In this document: one piece after another, positions 63,638 to 64,000 of the stretch
Numbering within the stretch: the stretch's first letter is position 1
Layout: each line of letters opens with the position of its first letter
Source of the DNA: Alectoria sarmentosa
Taxonomy: Eukaryota > Ascomycota > Lecanoromycetes > Lecanorales > Parmeliaceae
DNA: 64,000 nucleotides
Assembly: GCA_009733775.1 (NCBI GenBank)
Contig: WOGZ01000113.1
Coordinates: 1-64,000, forward strand
Reading direction: 5' to 3'
Made by a program: the position numbers and the translations under genes
Notes under the pieces: model-generated
The model's input: the letters and a program-made list of their open reading frames with translations, nothing else
What the model was told of the DNA's origin: nothing
Database searches by the model: none

Positions 63638-64000
63638 GACTGCTTTGGTTGAAAATACGAGGTTTATGGAAGGTAGAGCTTGGTCCGTGGGTGAATCTTA
63701 CAATGGTAATCGAAGTTTGCGAAGTTTTCGAGCTCAATTTTCAAGCATGATTCGATGAAAGGAAAGTGCCATCTATGTATTTAGCTTAGCCGTAATTTGG
63801 AATGTGGCAACAATATCATTCTGGAATTCTGGAATGCAAAATGGGATGTCCCTTTGCTCGTTGGCCAATAGGGTCTCTCGGCTTCGTGTTGCAATCCATT
63901 TACATTCGCAAGCGACGCTTAGCAACGATTGCTGACATCCAGTCCAGAGTGCGCAGAAGGAGCAAATCCTCTTTCTCAACCATGTCTCTACACTCCATGA
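63638..64000. other. Upstream region of the small secreted protein
   Basis: No gene is recognised. A minus-strand frame at 63773-63979 is short and cysteine-containing but has no signal peptide or homologue that I know. Confidence 0.4.

Overview
The window is nuclear DNA of a filamentous ascomycete (Pezizomycotina). Genes are dense and mostly carry short GT-AG introns of about 50-60 bp. Recognisable proteins include Bud6, ataxin-2/Pbp1, Vps29, a fungal-type GH15 glucoamylase with CBM20, Utp25, eIF3f and Coq2. An old retrotransposon has decayed by C-to-T/G-to-A change, as repeat-induced point mutation (RIP) produces. A family of related ~150-bp introns resembles the introner-like elements described from Dothideomycetes, so that class is my best guess, but it is not proven. 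No tRNA or rRNA gene, CRISPR array or biosynthetic cluster was seen. Exon structures below were worked out by hand from splice signals, reading phase and remembered family patterns.

Layout. 1-8.7 kb: microsatellite, EamA transporter, a decayed gene, sugar/inositol transporter, alanine-glyoxylate aminotransferase, Vps29. 8.7-12.1 kb: a broken cysteine-rich membrane-protein gene divergent from an apparently intact cysteine-rich cell-surface gene with similar cysteine modules. 12.4-18.4 kb: glucoamylase and peroxisomal acyl-CoA oxidase, five of whose introns belong to the introner-like family. 19-31.9 kb: Bud6, ataxin-2, an MFS exporter (sixth introner-like intron) and a secreted Cys/Thr-rich protein. 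33.4-42.3 kb: a gene desert with a 298-bp miniature terminal-repeat element and a 5.2-kb decayed Ty1/copia element. 42.3-60 kb: compact housekeeping genes (DUF1279 protein, JmjC protein, Coq2, eIF3f, Utp25, a large disordered protein, an AFG1-type ATPase). 60.3-64 kb: a second, identical miniature element, a ubiquitin-like-domain protein, the TRAPP subunit Tca17 and a three-exon small secreted protein with a knottin-like cysteine pattern.

Most genes are unrelated housekeeping functions. Themes that do connect are secretion and the cell surface (glucoamylase and three or four cysteine-rich secreted proteins), membrane traffic (Vps29, Tca17, Bud6) and organelle metabolism (acyl-CoA oxidase with a C-terminal SKL, Coq2, AFG1). 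The most novel material is in the repeats: the 298-bp element with 81-bp terminal direct repeats and 5-bp target duplications, the introner-like introns, a 34-bp inverted-repeat foldback, and the CpG-sparing decay of the copia element.
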